Positions 13,991-21,075 of a DNA stretch of 27,162 nt are shown here, piece by piece. Position numbers and translations under genes: made by a program. The notes under the pieces were generated by a model. It was given only the letters and a program-made list of their open reading frames with translations. It did no database searches and was not told the DNA's origin. Each line of letters begins with the position of its first letter. Within the stretch, counting starts at the first letter, position 1. The stretch comes from a virus, in IMG/VR virus record IMGVR_UViG_3300015360_000165, positions 1-27,162 of that record; one strand, 5' to 3'.

Positions 13991-14914
13991 ATGCCTAAAA
14001 AGGCCAAAGGCGAACAAAGAGTCGCTATCCCTCTAGAAGACAGCATACCTCAGATTTCCTTTAATCTGAATGCATTAGATAGTCTGCCTCGCCACCAAGG
14101 TCAGGAGTTTATTCATTTTAAAGCTATTTTGTCTCCCATCGGTCTCAGAGATCGCGGTGACTACAGACGCTCCGGCGAGCTAGATGTTCAAGCCCAGAAT
14201 GGCTACATTTACAAGTGCGCAGGTCAAGTGACTGGCGCTCTAACCTCCAACTCTAAAGCATCAAAGAACGGAGACGGTGGCAAAATTGACAGTGCTACAG
14301 GTTACTTTTCGTGCGGACGCTTTTACGACGCAGACGGAGAGTACCAGAATGGTAACCGCATTTACTTCCAGCCAGGTGACCGTCTCTACATAAGAAACAA
14401 AGACATAGACATGAAAGTGGTAGGCGAACAGCTAGCAGACTACAACCCTGACAGACCCACCCAGCTACAATACCCAGCCCTCAAGGTCGAGTTTGTTATG
14501 GACGGAAAGGGTAAAGAATATTTTTGTGGAAAAGACTACAAGATAGACAAGGACGGCTGCCTAGAATGGAAGGCTGGCAAGGCTCCATACTTTGACACAG
14601 CCACAGGAAAAGGGGCGGTACTATCTGTCCGCTATCTATACGATGCTCATTGGTACATTTCTAGACTCATCCATGAGGTCAGAGTCTCCAACATTACTGG
14701 AGAAGACGGCGTTCGGCGTGAAGAGCGTATGCCGTATTACCTTGAAGTTGTTAGAGAGTACATTTACCACAACCGCAACAACGGCGACCAAACCAAACCA
14801 GACCCGAAGTTAGTCAAAGAAGACCAGTCTAGGGCAGTAGAAAAACCAGTAGAAACAGCACCTTCTCCCAAGCCATTTGTAAAGGTACAAATGTCTGACA
14901 TAGAAGAAGAGTGA
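13991..14914 (+). CDS. putative neck/head-completion structural protein
   Basis: A 307-residue protein with a rare-residue-poor, beta-rich body: HFKAILSPIGLRDRGDYRR, a Cys-containing YIYKCAGQVTGAL, FQPGDRLYIRNKDIDMKVVGEQ, LKVEFVMDGKGKEYFCGKDY, GAVLSVRYLYDAHWYISRLIHE and RMPYYLEVVREYIYHNRN. A disordered, proline/lysine-rich tail follows from about residue 268. I associate this pattern with a conserved but unnamed phage structural family near the head-tail joining genes, not with an enzyme. The start lies 3 nt after the previous stop, with AAGGGAT-like sequence as ribosome site. Function is inferred from position. Confidence 0.65.
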   Translation: MPKKAKGEQRVAIPLEDSIPQISFNLNALDSLPRHQGQEFIHFKAILSPIGLRDRGDYRRSGELDVQAQNGYIYKCAGQVTGALTSNSKASKNGDGGKIDSATGYFSCGRFYDADGEYQNGNRIYFQPGDRLYIRNKDIDMKVVGEQLADYNPDRPTQLQYPALKVEFVMDGKGKEYFCGKDYKIDKDGCLEWKAGKAPYFDTATGKGAVLSVRYLYDAHWYISRLIHEVRVSNITGEDGVRREERMPYYLEVVREYIYHNRNNGDQTKPDPKLVKEDQSRAVEKPVETAPSPKPFVKVQMSDIEEE

Positions 14915-14917
14915 TTC

Positions 14918-14924
14918 AATCTTA
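14918..14924 (+). promoter_or_regulatory. recurrent AATCTTA element before gene 14947
   Basis: AATCTTA just after a TGA stop in the context TGATTC-AATCTTA, 29 nt before the start. The neighbour at 20041 shares the TGATTCAAT lead-in, which argues that more than the 7-mer is conserved. Confidence 0.3.
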
Positions 14925-14946
14925 CTGAAATGACAGGAGTGTTTCA

Positions 14947-15387
14947 ATGAGAAATGCCGACCCACGTAAAATTAATAGAAAGCACAGAACGCCCAATAGT
15001 TCAGCGGGCGACGCTTTAAATAGAGCCTACAGCGATCAGGCCGGCGCCCTCAAGACATCTGATGTCGGCCACAAGCTTGAACCAATTGCTGACCCAAACA
15101 CTGCTCCAGGATTCACTACAAACGCCACCACTGCCCGCAAAATTGGCATGGGTTGTACGGTAGCTGTCTGGGCCACTTCTGCTTCGACTGTAACTTTTGG
15201 AGCTGCTGGAGTTGCCTCTCTTGCTGCCGGAGTTTGCTCCGCAAATGGATCAGTTGGTATTCCTTTGGCAGCCAACACTTGGACCTACTTAAATTCCTTT
15301 CAGCACGAATGGATCATTACTGCGGCTTCTGCAATGGTTTTCATTGTAGCGGATGACACTTACGCCTCAGACAACGTTAAGAAGTAA
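14947..15387 (+). CDS. small unknown structural-type protein
   Basis: 146 residues with ACAGGAG before the ATG. The basic N-terminus (MRNADPRKINRKHRTPNSS) is followed by a linker and, from about residue 60, a compact hydrophobic, beta-rich domain with repeated short strands (CTVAVWATSASTVTFG, GIPLAANTWTYLNS, WIITAASAMVFIVADDTY). It looks like a small Ig-like or decoration-type domain, and resembles in style the protein at 8500. No signal peptide is evident. A role as a minor head/neck decoration protein is only a suggestion. Confidence 0.65.
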   Translation: MRNADPRKINRKHRTPNSSAGDALNRAYSDQAGALKTSDVGHKLEPIADPNTAPGFTTNATTARKIGMGCTVAVWATSASTVTFGAAGVASLAAGVCSANGSVGIPLAANTWTYLNSFQHEWIITAASAMVFIVADDTYASDNVKK

Positions 15388-15389
15388 GC

Positions 15390-16343
15390 ATGAAAAAACA
15401 GGGTGAATTAGCAGCAACAATTTTAGGCGCTGACTTCGTGGAGAAACTCCAGAAGAACAGTGACGTGACGTTGCTTAAACCCGCTTCAGGTCTCCATATA
15501 GACGCCAACGAGATTGCGATTGCTTTAAACGTTGTACCTCGTTCAGTCCTAGGCTTCCTGGCAGCCAATATGCGTTCCATGCGCATCGGTGACAGCAAGA
15601 CAATCAAGTTAGAACCTTTAATTGGCATCAACGCTGCTGGTCATTTAAGTGGATCGGGTGCGCCAAGCGAGCACGTTCTTAGACTTACAAAATTAGATAA
15701 TGACATGTACAATGGCGAAATCGAAGGATCTGGCAAGATCTTAACCACTTTCAGGGGAAAGCCTCTTCCAGGAGTCGGTTTAGTTGTCATGAGCACTTAT
15801 GAGATGTATGACGGCCACGCAGCAGAACCAGCCAAGCAAATAGCAGAGCAGCCTCCAAAAGAAGCAGCAGCAGTACAGCACATGATTAATCAAGAAATGG
15901 TTATAAAAGCCGGTATTATTTCCGAGCTAACTCTCCAAGAGATTCTTAAGTTGAGAATCCAGACCGAGATGGCTCTTAGCTCTTTACGAGCGGAGATAGT
16001 AAGCATGGCTGCACATAGATTAGAAATTTCACAAGCACCAACTGAAACAACTGAAACAGAATCAAAACTTAAACGCTTCCTAGAGAATCGCGAGATCAAA
16101 AAAAAAGAAGCTAACACCTTCAACATCATCCTAGCCAAGGGTGACTCGGCAACGTGCCCAGACTGCCGCCAAAACGTCCTACAAGATGGAACCTTCAACG
16201 GATGCGTATGCTTCGGAGAAGATAGAAACCGAAAGATCTTCCTCAAGAAGACAGAATCGGGAGTGCAGATCAAGTTCGCCAAGGGCTGGGACCCGGAGAA
16301 CATGGAAATGCTTCTCGAAATTCTCAAAAGGAGAGGTAAATGA
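15390..16343 (+). CDS. virion-region protein with C-terminal zinc ribbon
   Basis: A 317-residue protein starting two bases after the previous stop. Residues about 1-140 form an alpha/beta region with a conserved-looking core (LGFLAANMRSMRIGDSKTIKL, ETEM). Residues 165-245 are helical. The C-terminus carries CPDC (256-259) and GCVC (271-274), a zinc-ribbon knuckle pair, preceded by LAKGD and followed by FGEDRNRKIFLKKTESGVQI and WDPENMEMLLEIL. A ribbon of this type next to late genes suggests binding to nucleic acid or another protein, such as a late transcription or assembly factor; the sequence does not tell which. It overlaps the next gene as ATGA. Confidence 0.65.
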   Translation: MKKQGELAATILGADFVEKLQKNSDVTLLKPASGLHIDANEIAIALNVVPRSVLGFLAANMRSMRIGDSKTIKLEPLIGINAAGHLSGSGAPSEHVLRLTKLDNDMYNGEIEGSGKILTTFRGKPLPGVGLVVMSTYEMYDGHAAEPAKQIAEQPPKEAAAVQHMINQEMVIKAGIISELTLQEILKLRIQTEMALSSLRAEIVSMAAHRLEISQAPTETTETESKLKRFLENREIKKKEANTFNIILAKGDSATCPDCRQNVLQDGTFNGCVCFGEDRNRKIFLKKTESGVQIKFAKGWDPENMEMLLEILKRRGK

Positions 16344-18226
16344 GCAATTTAAAAGCCTTAGTAGAAAAACTTAAAGCAGTGGCGGCGGAGGCCGAAGCAG
16401 CATTAAACCAAGAAGCAGGACAAGGACAAGCACAACCAGCAGCACCTTTAAAGAAAAAAAGCCCTCTCAGTAAGCCTGATTCTGCTCCTTTAAAAAAGGA
16501 CGTAGGTCAAAGCACAGACGCAACAATGAAGGAAGGCCTGAATGAAGACTGCAGTGCCAAACCGGAACTTAAAGGGCAAACAGCCCCTGCCGCTCAGACA
16601 GACATGGCAGACCAAGCAGCAGACCAAGCTCCTGAAGAAAAGGATGCCCAAGCCATGGACGCAAGTCCTGAAGCAAACAGTCCTCCTGAAGAGCAAAAAT
16701 TACCCCCTGACGCTGACGAGATCCCTAGCGATGAAATCAACCGTGACTCTCCAATAGGAGAGGATATGGACCAAGTACCTGGCACTGACGAAATGCCTTC
16801 TGTTGAAGAAGAAAACGGTGCTTCTCAAGCAGAAGATACTCCAGAGATGCAGCAAGAAAACGAAGGTGAAGCAGCTCCTCAAGAAGGAATGTGCTACCTT
16901 GCAGGCGACGGCGACAACATTGGAGCAAAGGTTGGTCAAGCCGTACTTAGCGACGACGTTGAATCTTTGCATTCAACAAGCCAAGCAATTAACGCTGGTC
17001 AAAATCTAGTAATGGATTGGTGCGAACAGAACGGTGGACGAGTTATCAGTGCTGGCGGCGACGAATTCGTTCTTGAAATGCCTAGCTGCGACCCTCAAGC
17101 ACTAGAAGATCTACGATCACAATATGCTCAAGCTGTAGGTGCTACATGCACAATTGGTGTAGGTACCTCTATGTCACAAGCAGGCAAGGCGCTAATTGCC
17201 GGCAAGCTAAACGGCAAAGACCAAATTTGCAATTATGACGAATCAATCGAGCAACAACTTCAGTCTGCACACGAAGGTGCTCAGGCTGCTGGCGGCGAAG
17301 CTCAAAAACAAGACGACCACTATTTATCATCTATGTACCAAGATAAGAATCAAGCCCCTAACGAGCAAGAGCAAGCAGACGAGCCTGAACAGATGATCGA
17401 CGCAGTAGCTCCTCCGGGAGAAGAAGCAGCTGATCAGAACCAAGAGCAGCAAGCAATGCTTGACGCAGTAGCTCAAGGTGGACAACAGGAAGGCTCCGAG
17501 GCCTCTCAAGATCCGGCGTTGAACGAAGCCGAAGAAGCTCCTGCTTCAGCCAATCAAGATCCCTTCCATGACGACTCAGACCCACGCAACCAGGACGAAG
17601 GTCAGCAAGACCCGTCAATGTCCGATGTGATGAACGACCAAGTTGATCGTGGCAACGGTGAAAACATCAAAGCCAAACTGGCCGAGATCCTTCAAGCTTT
17701 TCGAGCAGACCAGTCTTTTGTAGAAAACACACGCGAGGCCAACCCAGAACTTTACCGAGAAAGCATGGTCCTCCTTCAACAAATGATCAAGGTTGCCCGC
17801 ATGGTAGGCCCTTCAGCAGCTCCAGCAGACGCAGCCCCTCAGCAGGACCCAGCAGCTGCCCCTCAACCAGGCAGCGAGCCTCAAGCAGAAGAAAAAGCCC
17901 CTTTTCCTCCAAAAAAGGATGCTTCTAACAAAGATGGAGCACCTGCGGCTGAAAAAGAAACCAAAGACAAAGATCCAAAAAAGCCTTTTTCTAGCGCCGA
18001 CAAAAAGGACGAAAAGAAAGACTCTGAAAAGATGGAAAAGGCTGTTCAACAGCCTGGCGGCAAACCTGGAGAATCAAACATTGGCTCTATGGTTCGCACA
18101 GCTAAATTTAACAAAGAGTCTGGCTACCCAAAAGATGCCAAAAATACTCTAGAGCAAGCCAAGCAAGAACAGAAAAACGAACTCTACAGAACCAAGACTC
18201 AGCCTAAGCCAAACCTCCCTAAGTAA
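16340..18226 (+). CDS. acidic virion-region protein with GGDEF/mCpol-like cyclase domain
   Basis: A 628-residue protein. Residues 1-182 are disordered and acidic (Q, A, E, P-rich), 183-305 is a folded domain, 306-440 is disordered again, 441-490 is helical, and the tail is K/P-rich. The folded domain has the nucleotide-cyclase palm layout: LAGDGDNIG (Asp190/Asp192), a helix, then RVISAGGDEFVLEMP with an intact GGDEF (239-243), and later CTIGVGTSMSQAGKALIAGKLNGKD. DGD-x-IG plus GGDE resembles the minimal CRISPR-polymerase (mCpol) group and diguanylate cyclases, which make cyclic nucleotides. All expected metal ligands are present. It sits between structural genes and overlaps its neighbour as ATGA. 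A structural role with a vestigial enzyme is possible. Confidence 0.7.
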   Translation: MSNLKALVEKLKAVAAEAEAALNQEAGQGQAQPAAPLKKKSPLSKPDSAPLKKDVGQSTDATMKEGLNEDCSAKPELKGQTAPAAQTDMADQAADQAPEEKDAQAMDASPEANSPPEEQKLPPDADEIPSDEINRDSPIGEDMDQVPGTDEMPSVEEENGASQAEDTPEMQQENEGEAAPQEGMCYLAGDGDNIGAKVGQAVLSDDVESLHSTSQAINAGQNLVMDWCEQNGGRVISAGGDEFVLEMPSCDPQALEDLRSQYAQAVGATCTIGVGTSMSQAGKALIAGKLNGKDQICNYDESIEQQLQSAHEGAQAAGGEAQKQDDHYLSSMYQDKNQAPNEQEQADEPEQMIDAVAPPGEEAADQNQEQQAMLDAVAQGGQQEGSEASQDPALNEAEEAPASANQDPFHDDSDPRNQDEGQQDPSMSDVMNDQVDRGNGENIKAKLAEILQAFRADQSFVENTREANPELYRESMVLLQQMIKVARMVGPSAAPADAAPQQDPAAAPQPGSEPQAEEKAPFPPKKDASNKDGAPAAEKETKDKDPKKPFSSADKKDEKKDSEKMEKAVQQPGGKPGESNIGSMVRTAKFNKESGYPKDAKNTLEQAKQEQKNELYRTKTQPKPNLPK

Positions 18227-18235
18227 GGAGGCTCT

Positions 18236-18997
18236 GTGAGCGATCCAAAATACAGAATCGAAGTCGATGCAGCCGCAATGGCTGAAACGTTCGGCGAGCT
18301 AGCCAAAGAAGTAGAAGCAGCAATCGAGCAGGCCGTAAAGACCTCCTCAGCGATGACTTACGCTAAAGCCAACGAATTAGCAGCTGAAAAGCTGCGTTCT
18401 AGACGAAAAGACTATCAAGATGCGCTAAGCTATGAAGAGGTTGCCCCTGGAATATGGGTTGTGTCTCTGGACGAATCAGCGTTCTGGATTGAAGAAGGCA
18501 AGACCGCCGGCTCAATGGTGGACGATCTCTTACGTAAAAACCCCAAAGTATCCAAAGACGGTACCCGTTACAAGGTTATACCCTTTGACCACGGTAAAGC
18601 CCCTTCTCAGCAAACTAACAAAGCCAAAGAAATCACAGCACTTGTCAAAAAAGAGCTTAAAGCCCTTAAAGTGCCTTTTAAGAAAGTTGAATACAACTCA
18701 GACGGGTCACCCAAGCTTGGGAGAGTATTTTCTAAAAATATAGCCTCAGACAGGCCGACCAGCAAAGCAAAGTTTCCAGCCCTCAGCGGCCTTACCATCA
18801 CTCAGCGAAAACTAGAGAGCGGCAAGATCAAGCGCGATGTAATGACTTTCCGTATTGTGACTGACCGGCATAAGGAAGAAGGTCTCTGGTTTCACCCAGG
18901 CATGCCTGGAGTCAAAATCATAGACGAAGTCTTTGCCTGGATCAACCAAGAATTCGACTCTAAGATTCTTCCTGAAGTTTTAGAACGGTTCAGGTAA
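18236..18997 (+). CDS. putative tail-completion protein (HK97 gp10-like)
   Basis: 253 residues from a GTG start with AAGGAGG upstream (6 nt spacing). The N-terminal helix (AMAETFGELAKEVEAAIEQAV, then TYAKANELAAEKLRSRRKDYQDAL), a central W-rich segment (APGIWVVSLDESAFWIEEG) and a C-terminal WFHPGMPGVKIIDEVFAWINQEF fit the pattern of HK97 gp10-like neck/tail-completion proteins, which have a helix, a small beta domain and a W-x-HPG turn. They sit where head and tail join. The length is greater than typical, with an extra basic loop at about 115-180. It lies beside another neck-type gene. Confidence 0.5.
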   Translation: MSDPKYRIEVDAAAMAETFGELAKEVEAAIEQAVKTSSAMTYAKANELAAEKLRSRRKDYQDALSYEEVAPGIWVVSLDESAFWIEEGKTAGSMVDDLLRKNPKVSKDGTRYKVIPFDHGKAPSQQTNKAKEITALVKKELKALKVPFKKVEYNSDGSPKLGRVFSKNIASDRPTSKAKFPALSGLTITQRKLESGKIKRDVMTFRIVTDRHKEEGLWFHPGMPGVKIIDEVFAWINQEFDSKILPEVLERFR

Positions 18998-19002
18998 TCT
19001 TA
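18996..19002 (+). promoter_or_regulatory. AATCTTA element inside an AGGTAA-TC-TTACCT inverted repeat
   Basis: The element begins at the stop codon of the previous gene. The flanks make a 6-bp inverted repeat with a 2-nt centre, 12 nt before the ATG at 19008. A promoter in this position would begin transcription in the coding region, so this copy fits a promoter poorly. Confidence 0.25.
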
Positions 19003-19007
19003 CCTTT

Positions 19008-20033
19008 ATGGCTATAGTACAAGGCGATTTGCTCATAAAGAGGGCACTAGAATTAATGATCGAAGAGCTCGGAAAGAATCCGTGGCTTATTGAAGATGTT
19101 CTATCTGACGTAGTCACCGACCCTCTTTTGTCCGAAATTTACGGACAGAAAGAAGTAGACAACGCCAAAGAATGGTTTAAGAACAACAAGATCGCAGTGG
19201 TTATGAAGTACCGCAAAGATCAAATGCAGTTTCCGTGCGTTACCATTGCCATGGGTAGCTCTTCTGAATCAGAGAGCGACGCCCGTCTAGCCGATCAGTC
19301 TACAGAGGTTGAAGAGCTTACGCCAGAGAAGATCAACAAGCCTATTCCTTATGTAATAAAACCCTTCCCTGTAACAAGCTATGCGCTAGGCGTAATGGCT
19401 TTGCCAGAGGACGCAGACCTAAGCACGCTTGCCAAAGACATGCTCCTAATGGACCCAGCTACAGGAGACGCCTTTCCCATCAAGTCAATCTCCAACGCTG
19501 GAGTTGAGATAGAAGGGGCTCCAGCTTTGACGGCTACTAAGTACGGCATTATTCCCCAATACCGTTACTTCAGGGCTCGTCGTGAGATGGCTACCTTTAC
19601 CGAAGCTTACACCATTGGATGCCATGTTGGGTCAGGCGATCCAGCTCCCCTTTTGTGGCTTCACTCTATAGTTCTTTACGGTCTCTTGCGGTACCGCGAG
19701 TCTCTTTTTGAAGCTCGTGGTTACCAAATTTCTTCAGTGTCTAGCACGGACTTTGTCCGCTCTACAGATTTTGAAATAGACAGAGATGCGGCTTTTTCTC
19801 GCTGGATTAACATGAGCGGCAAGGTCGAAAACACATGGCTTAAGACTCCTCAAAGAGTTATTGAAAGCACTGTACTTTCTGCAAAAGACGCTACAGGCGT
19901 AGTCAAGAGAATTAAGATCATGTCCAACCTAGATAACAACCCAGCTATAGCTGACGACTCCAAGCAAGATTCTTGGGGCACTGTGAACGAACCCAACCAG
20001 AAACGCACCTACACCAAGAGGGACCCGAAATGA
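19008..20033 (+). CDS. putative neck/tail-terminator-region protein
   Basis: 341 residues. An N-terminal helical segment (LLIKRALELMIEELGKNPWLIEDVL), a central domain with FPCVTIAMGSSSESE, and YVIKPFPVTSYALGVMALPED, then PLLWLHSIVLYGLLRYRESLFEARGYQISSVSSTDF are characteristic of a conserved phage structural family located between neck genes and the tail sheath. The last motif, a hydrophobic helix followed by SSxDF, is used by tail-terminator type proteins to oligomerise, but the assignment is weak. The C-terminus is basic and disordered. There is no clear ribosome site (AGG is 13 nt away). It overlaps the 25-codon ORF at 20030 as ATGA. Confidence 0.55.
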   Translation: MAIVQGDLLIKRALELMIEELGKNPWLIEDVLSDVVTDPLLSEIYGQKEVDNAKEWFKNNKIAVVMKYRKDQMQFPCVTIAMGSSSESESDARLADQSTEVEELTPEKINKPIPYVIKPFPVTSYALGVMALPEDADLSTLAKDMLLMDPATGDAFPIKSISNAGVEIEGAPALTATKYGIIPQYRYFRARREMATFTEAYTIGCHVGSGDPAPLLWLHSIVLYGLLRYRESLFEARGYQISSVSSTDFVRSTDFEIDRDAAFSRWINMSGKVENTWLKTPQRVIESTVLSAKDATGVVKRIKIMSNLDNNPAIADDSKQDSWGTVNEPNQKRTYTKRDPK

Positions 20034-20107
20034 TTCAATTAATCTTATGTATTCAAATGAAAACTCCTGGCGCAAGGAATCTTTGTAAGCGTAGAGAGGT
20101 AGTGTAA
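20030..20107 (+). CDS. possible 25-residue gene linking two coupled genes
   Basis: ATG at 20030 overlaps the previous stop (ATGA), with GAGGG 7 nt upstream; its TAA overlaps the next ATG (TAATG). It encodes MIQLILCIQMKTPGARNLCK... ending in RREVV, with two cysteines and a basic tail. Double coupling and a good ribosome site are unusual for a chance ORF of this length. It may be a real small protein or only a translational bridge. Confidence 0.4.
   Translation: MIQLILCIQMKTPGARNLCKRREVV
20041..20047 (+). promoter_or_regulatory. recurrent AATCTTA element before gene 20107
   Basis: It lies within the 25-codon ORF, 66 nt before the start at 20107. A second AATCTTT-like copy follows at 20078-20084. 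Confidence 0.2.
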
Positions 20108-20748
20108 TGAAAGAAATAAGCTTTACAGCTCATCATCCCGATCACGGGCACATGACGGTAAAAGGGCACATAGATCCAATTCACGGCTTTCAGGCTCATG
20201 ATCAATCTTACAGCCTACATGGCGACAGTGCTGTATCCGTTGGACCAGATGACGCTCATGGTGACCATGAAGGCGGCATTAACAGCCACATGCAAAAACA
20301 AATAAAAGCTCACGCCGAGTCTTTGGGTGCAGGCAATCATGAGAAAAAACCAGCATTAAAACTTGGCAATCCTTTAGGCAAGTCAGAGTACAGCCCGATT
20401 GAAGCAGCTATTGAAATTCTTAAAAAGAGTGCTGAAGTCCTTGAAAAAGCGGAACATCCAGTAATTGCTAAGTATAATGCCGCTCGTCAATCAGAGGAAG
20501 AAGCAAAGCTACAGACTCCTGAAGGCGAAGCCAAGCGTAAAGCAGGCAACAAAGCTAATGCCAAGAAACTTAAAGAAATGGGCAAAGCTGAGCTTGAAGA
20601 CTCAAACGACGGCAAAGTTGAAGAGATCAAGACTAAAAAAGCCGACGACAAAGAAGAAGAGAATGACACTGAGAACGCAGACGGTACCAAGAAAATGGAC
20701 AAGTCTGAATCAAAGCTTAAAAAATTCATCGCGTCAAGGAAGAAGTAA
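20107..20748 (+). CDS. His-rich, highly charged head-associated protein with KSE motifs
   Basis: 213 residues. The N-terminal 80 are rich in His and Asp (AHHPDHGHMTVKGH, AHGDHEGGINSH), a possible metal-binding, beta-type region. The rest is a charged helical stretch, basic and acidic in alternation, ending in a Lys-rich tail. It contains LGKSE (90-94), LKKSA (105-109), LEKAE (112-116), MGKAE (158-162) and MDKSE (197-201). This resembles the scaffold-like protein at 881 and the linkers of the 952-residue protein. If the motif is a prohead cleavage site, this would be an internal head protein. GAGAGG lies before the ATG. No enzyme motif is seen. Confidence 0.65.
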   Translation: MKEISFTAHHPDHGHMTVKGHIDPIHGFQAHDQSYSLHGDSAVSVGPDDAHGDHEGGINSHMQKQIKAHAESLGAGNHEKKPALKLGNPLGKSEYSPIEAAIEILKKSAEVLEKAEHPVIAKYNAARQSEEEAKLQTPEGEAKRKAGNKANAKKLKEMGKAELEDSNDGKVEEIKTKKADDKEEENDTENADGTKKMDKSESKLKKFIASRKK

Positions 20749-21047
20749 TGAGTAATAAAAAGAAGCTGACACGTGACGAGCAAATTGAAGACATCCAAGC
20801 CAAGCTGGAAGCAGCTAGGCAGAAACGTCTTGCTTTGACTCAGAACGCGCAAGCTTCAACTCAGTCTCAAGAGACAGACCTTAGGGTCCGTTTTCAAGAG
20901 TACTGGGCAGGCGCTAGACGCCAATTCGGTCGTACTGATCGTGACCTAGAGGACGTACTCTGGGCTCACTTGAAGGCAATCGAGCATACAGAAGAACCTA
21001 AATTTGAGGCCGGTGTGTTGCACTTCGGTCTTAAAAAGTTGACCTAA
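20748..21047 (+). CDS. small unknown helical protein
   Basis: 99 residues, starting at an ATG that overlaps the previous stop as TAATG, so translation is coupled. The N-terminal half is a basic/acidic coiled coil (TRDEQIEDIQAKLEAARQKRLALTQ); the C-terminal half has an aromatic core (RFQEYWAGARRQFGRTDRDLEDVLWAHLKAI). I do not recognise a family. It lies directly before the tail sheath and may be a small neck or tail-assembly protein by position. Confidence 0.7.
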   Translation: MSNKKKLTRDEQIEDIQAKLEAARQKRLALTQNAQASTQSQETDLRVRFQEYWAGARRQFGRTDRDLEDVLWAHLKAIEHTEEPKFEAGVLHFGLKKLT

Positions 21048-21052
21048 TCTTG
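21046..21052 (+). promoter_or_regulatory. AATCTTG variant before the tail sheath gene
   Basis: The element starts within the TAA stop of the previous gene, and is 30 nt before the tail sheath ATG. The spacing of 9 nt to AAAAGGAG would leave a very short leader if it were a -10 box. Confidence 0.25.
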
Positions 21053-21075
21053 ACAAAGTTAAAAGGAGAACGCTA

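Noticed and set aside
16886-17254. Reading the GGDEF domain as an ordinary bacterial diguanylate cyclase acquired from a host
   Set aside because: The first acidic motif is DGDNIG rather than the usual DIDxFKxxND, and the domain lacks the typical N-terminal part; it fits the mCpol-like side better.
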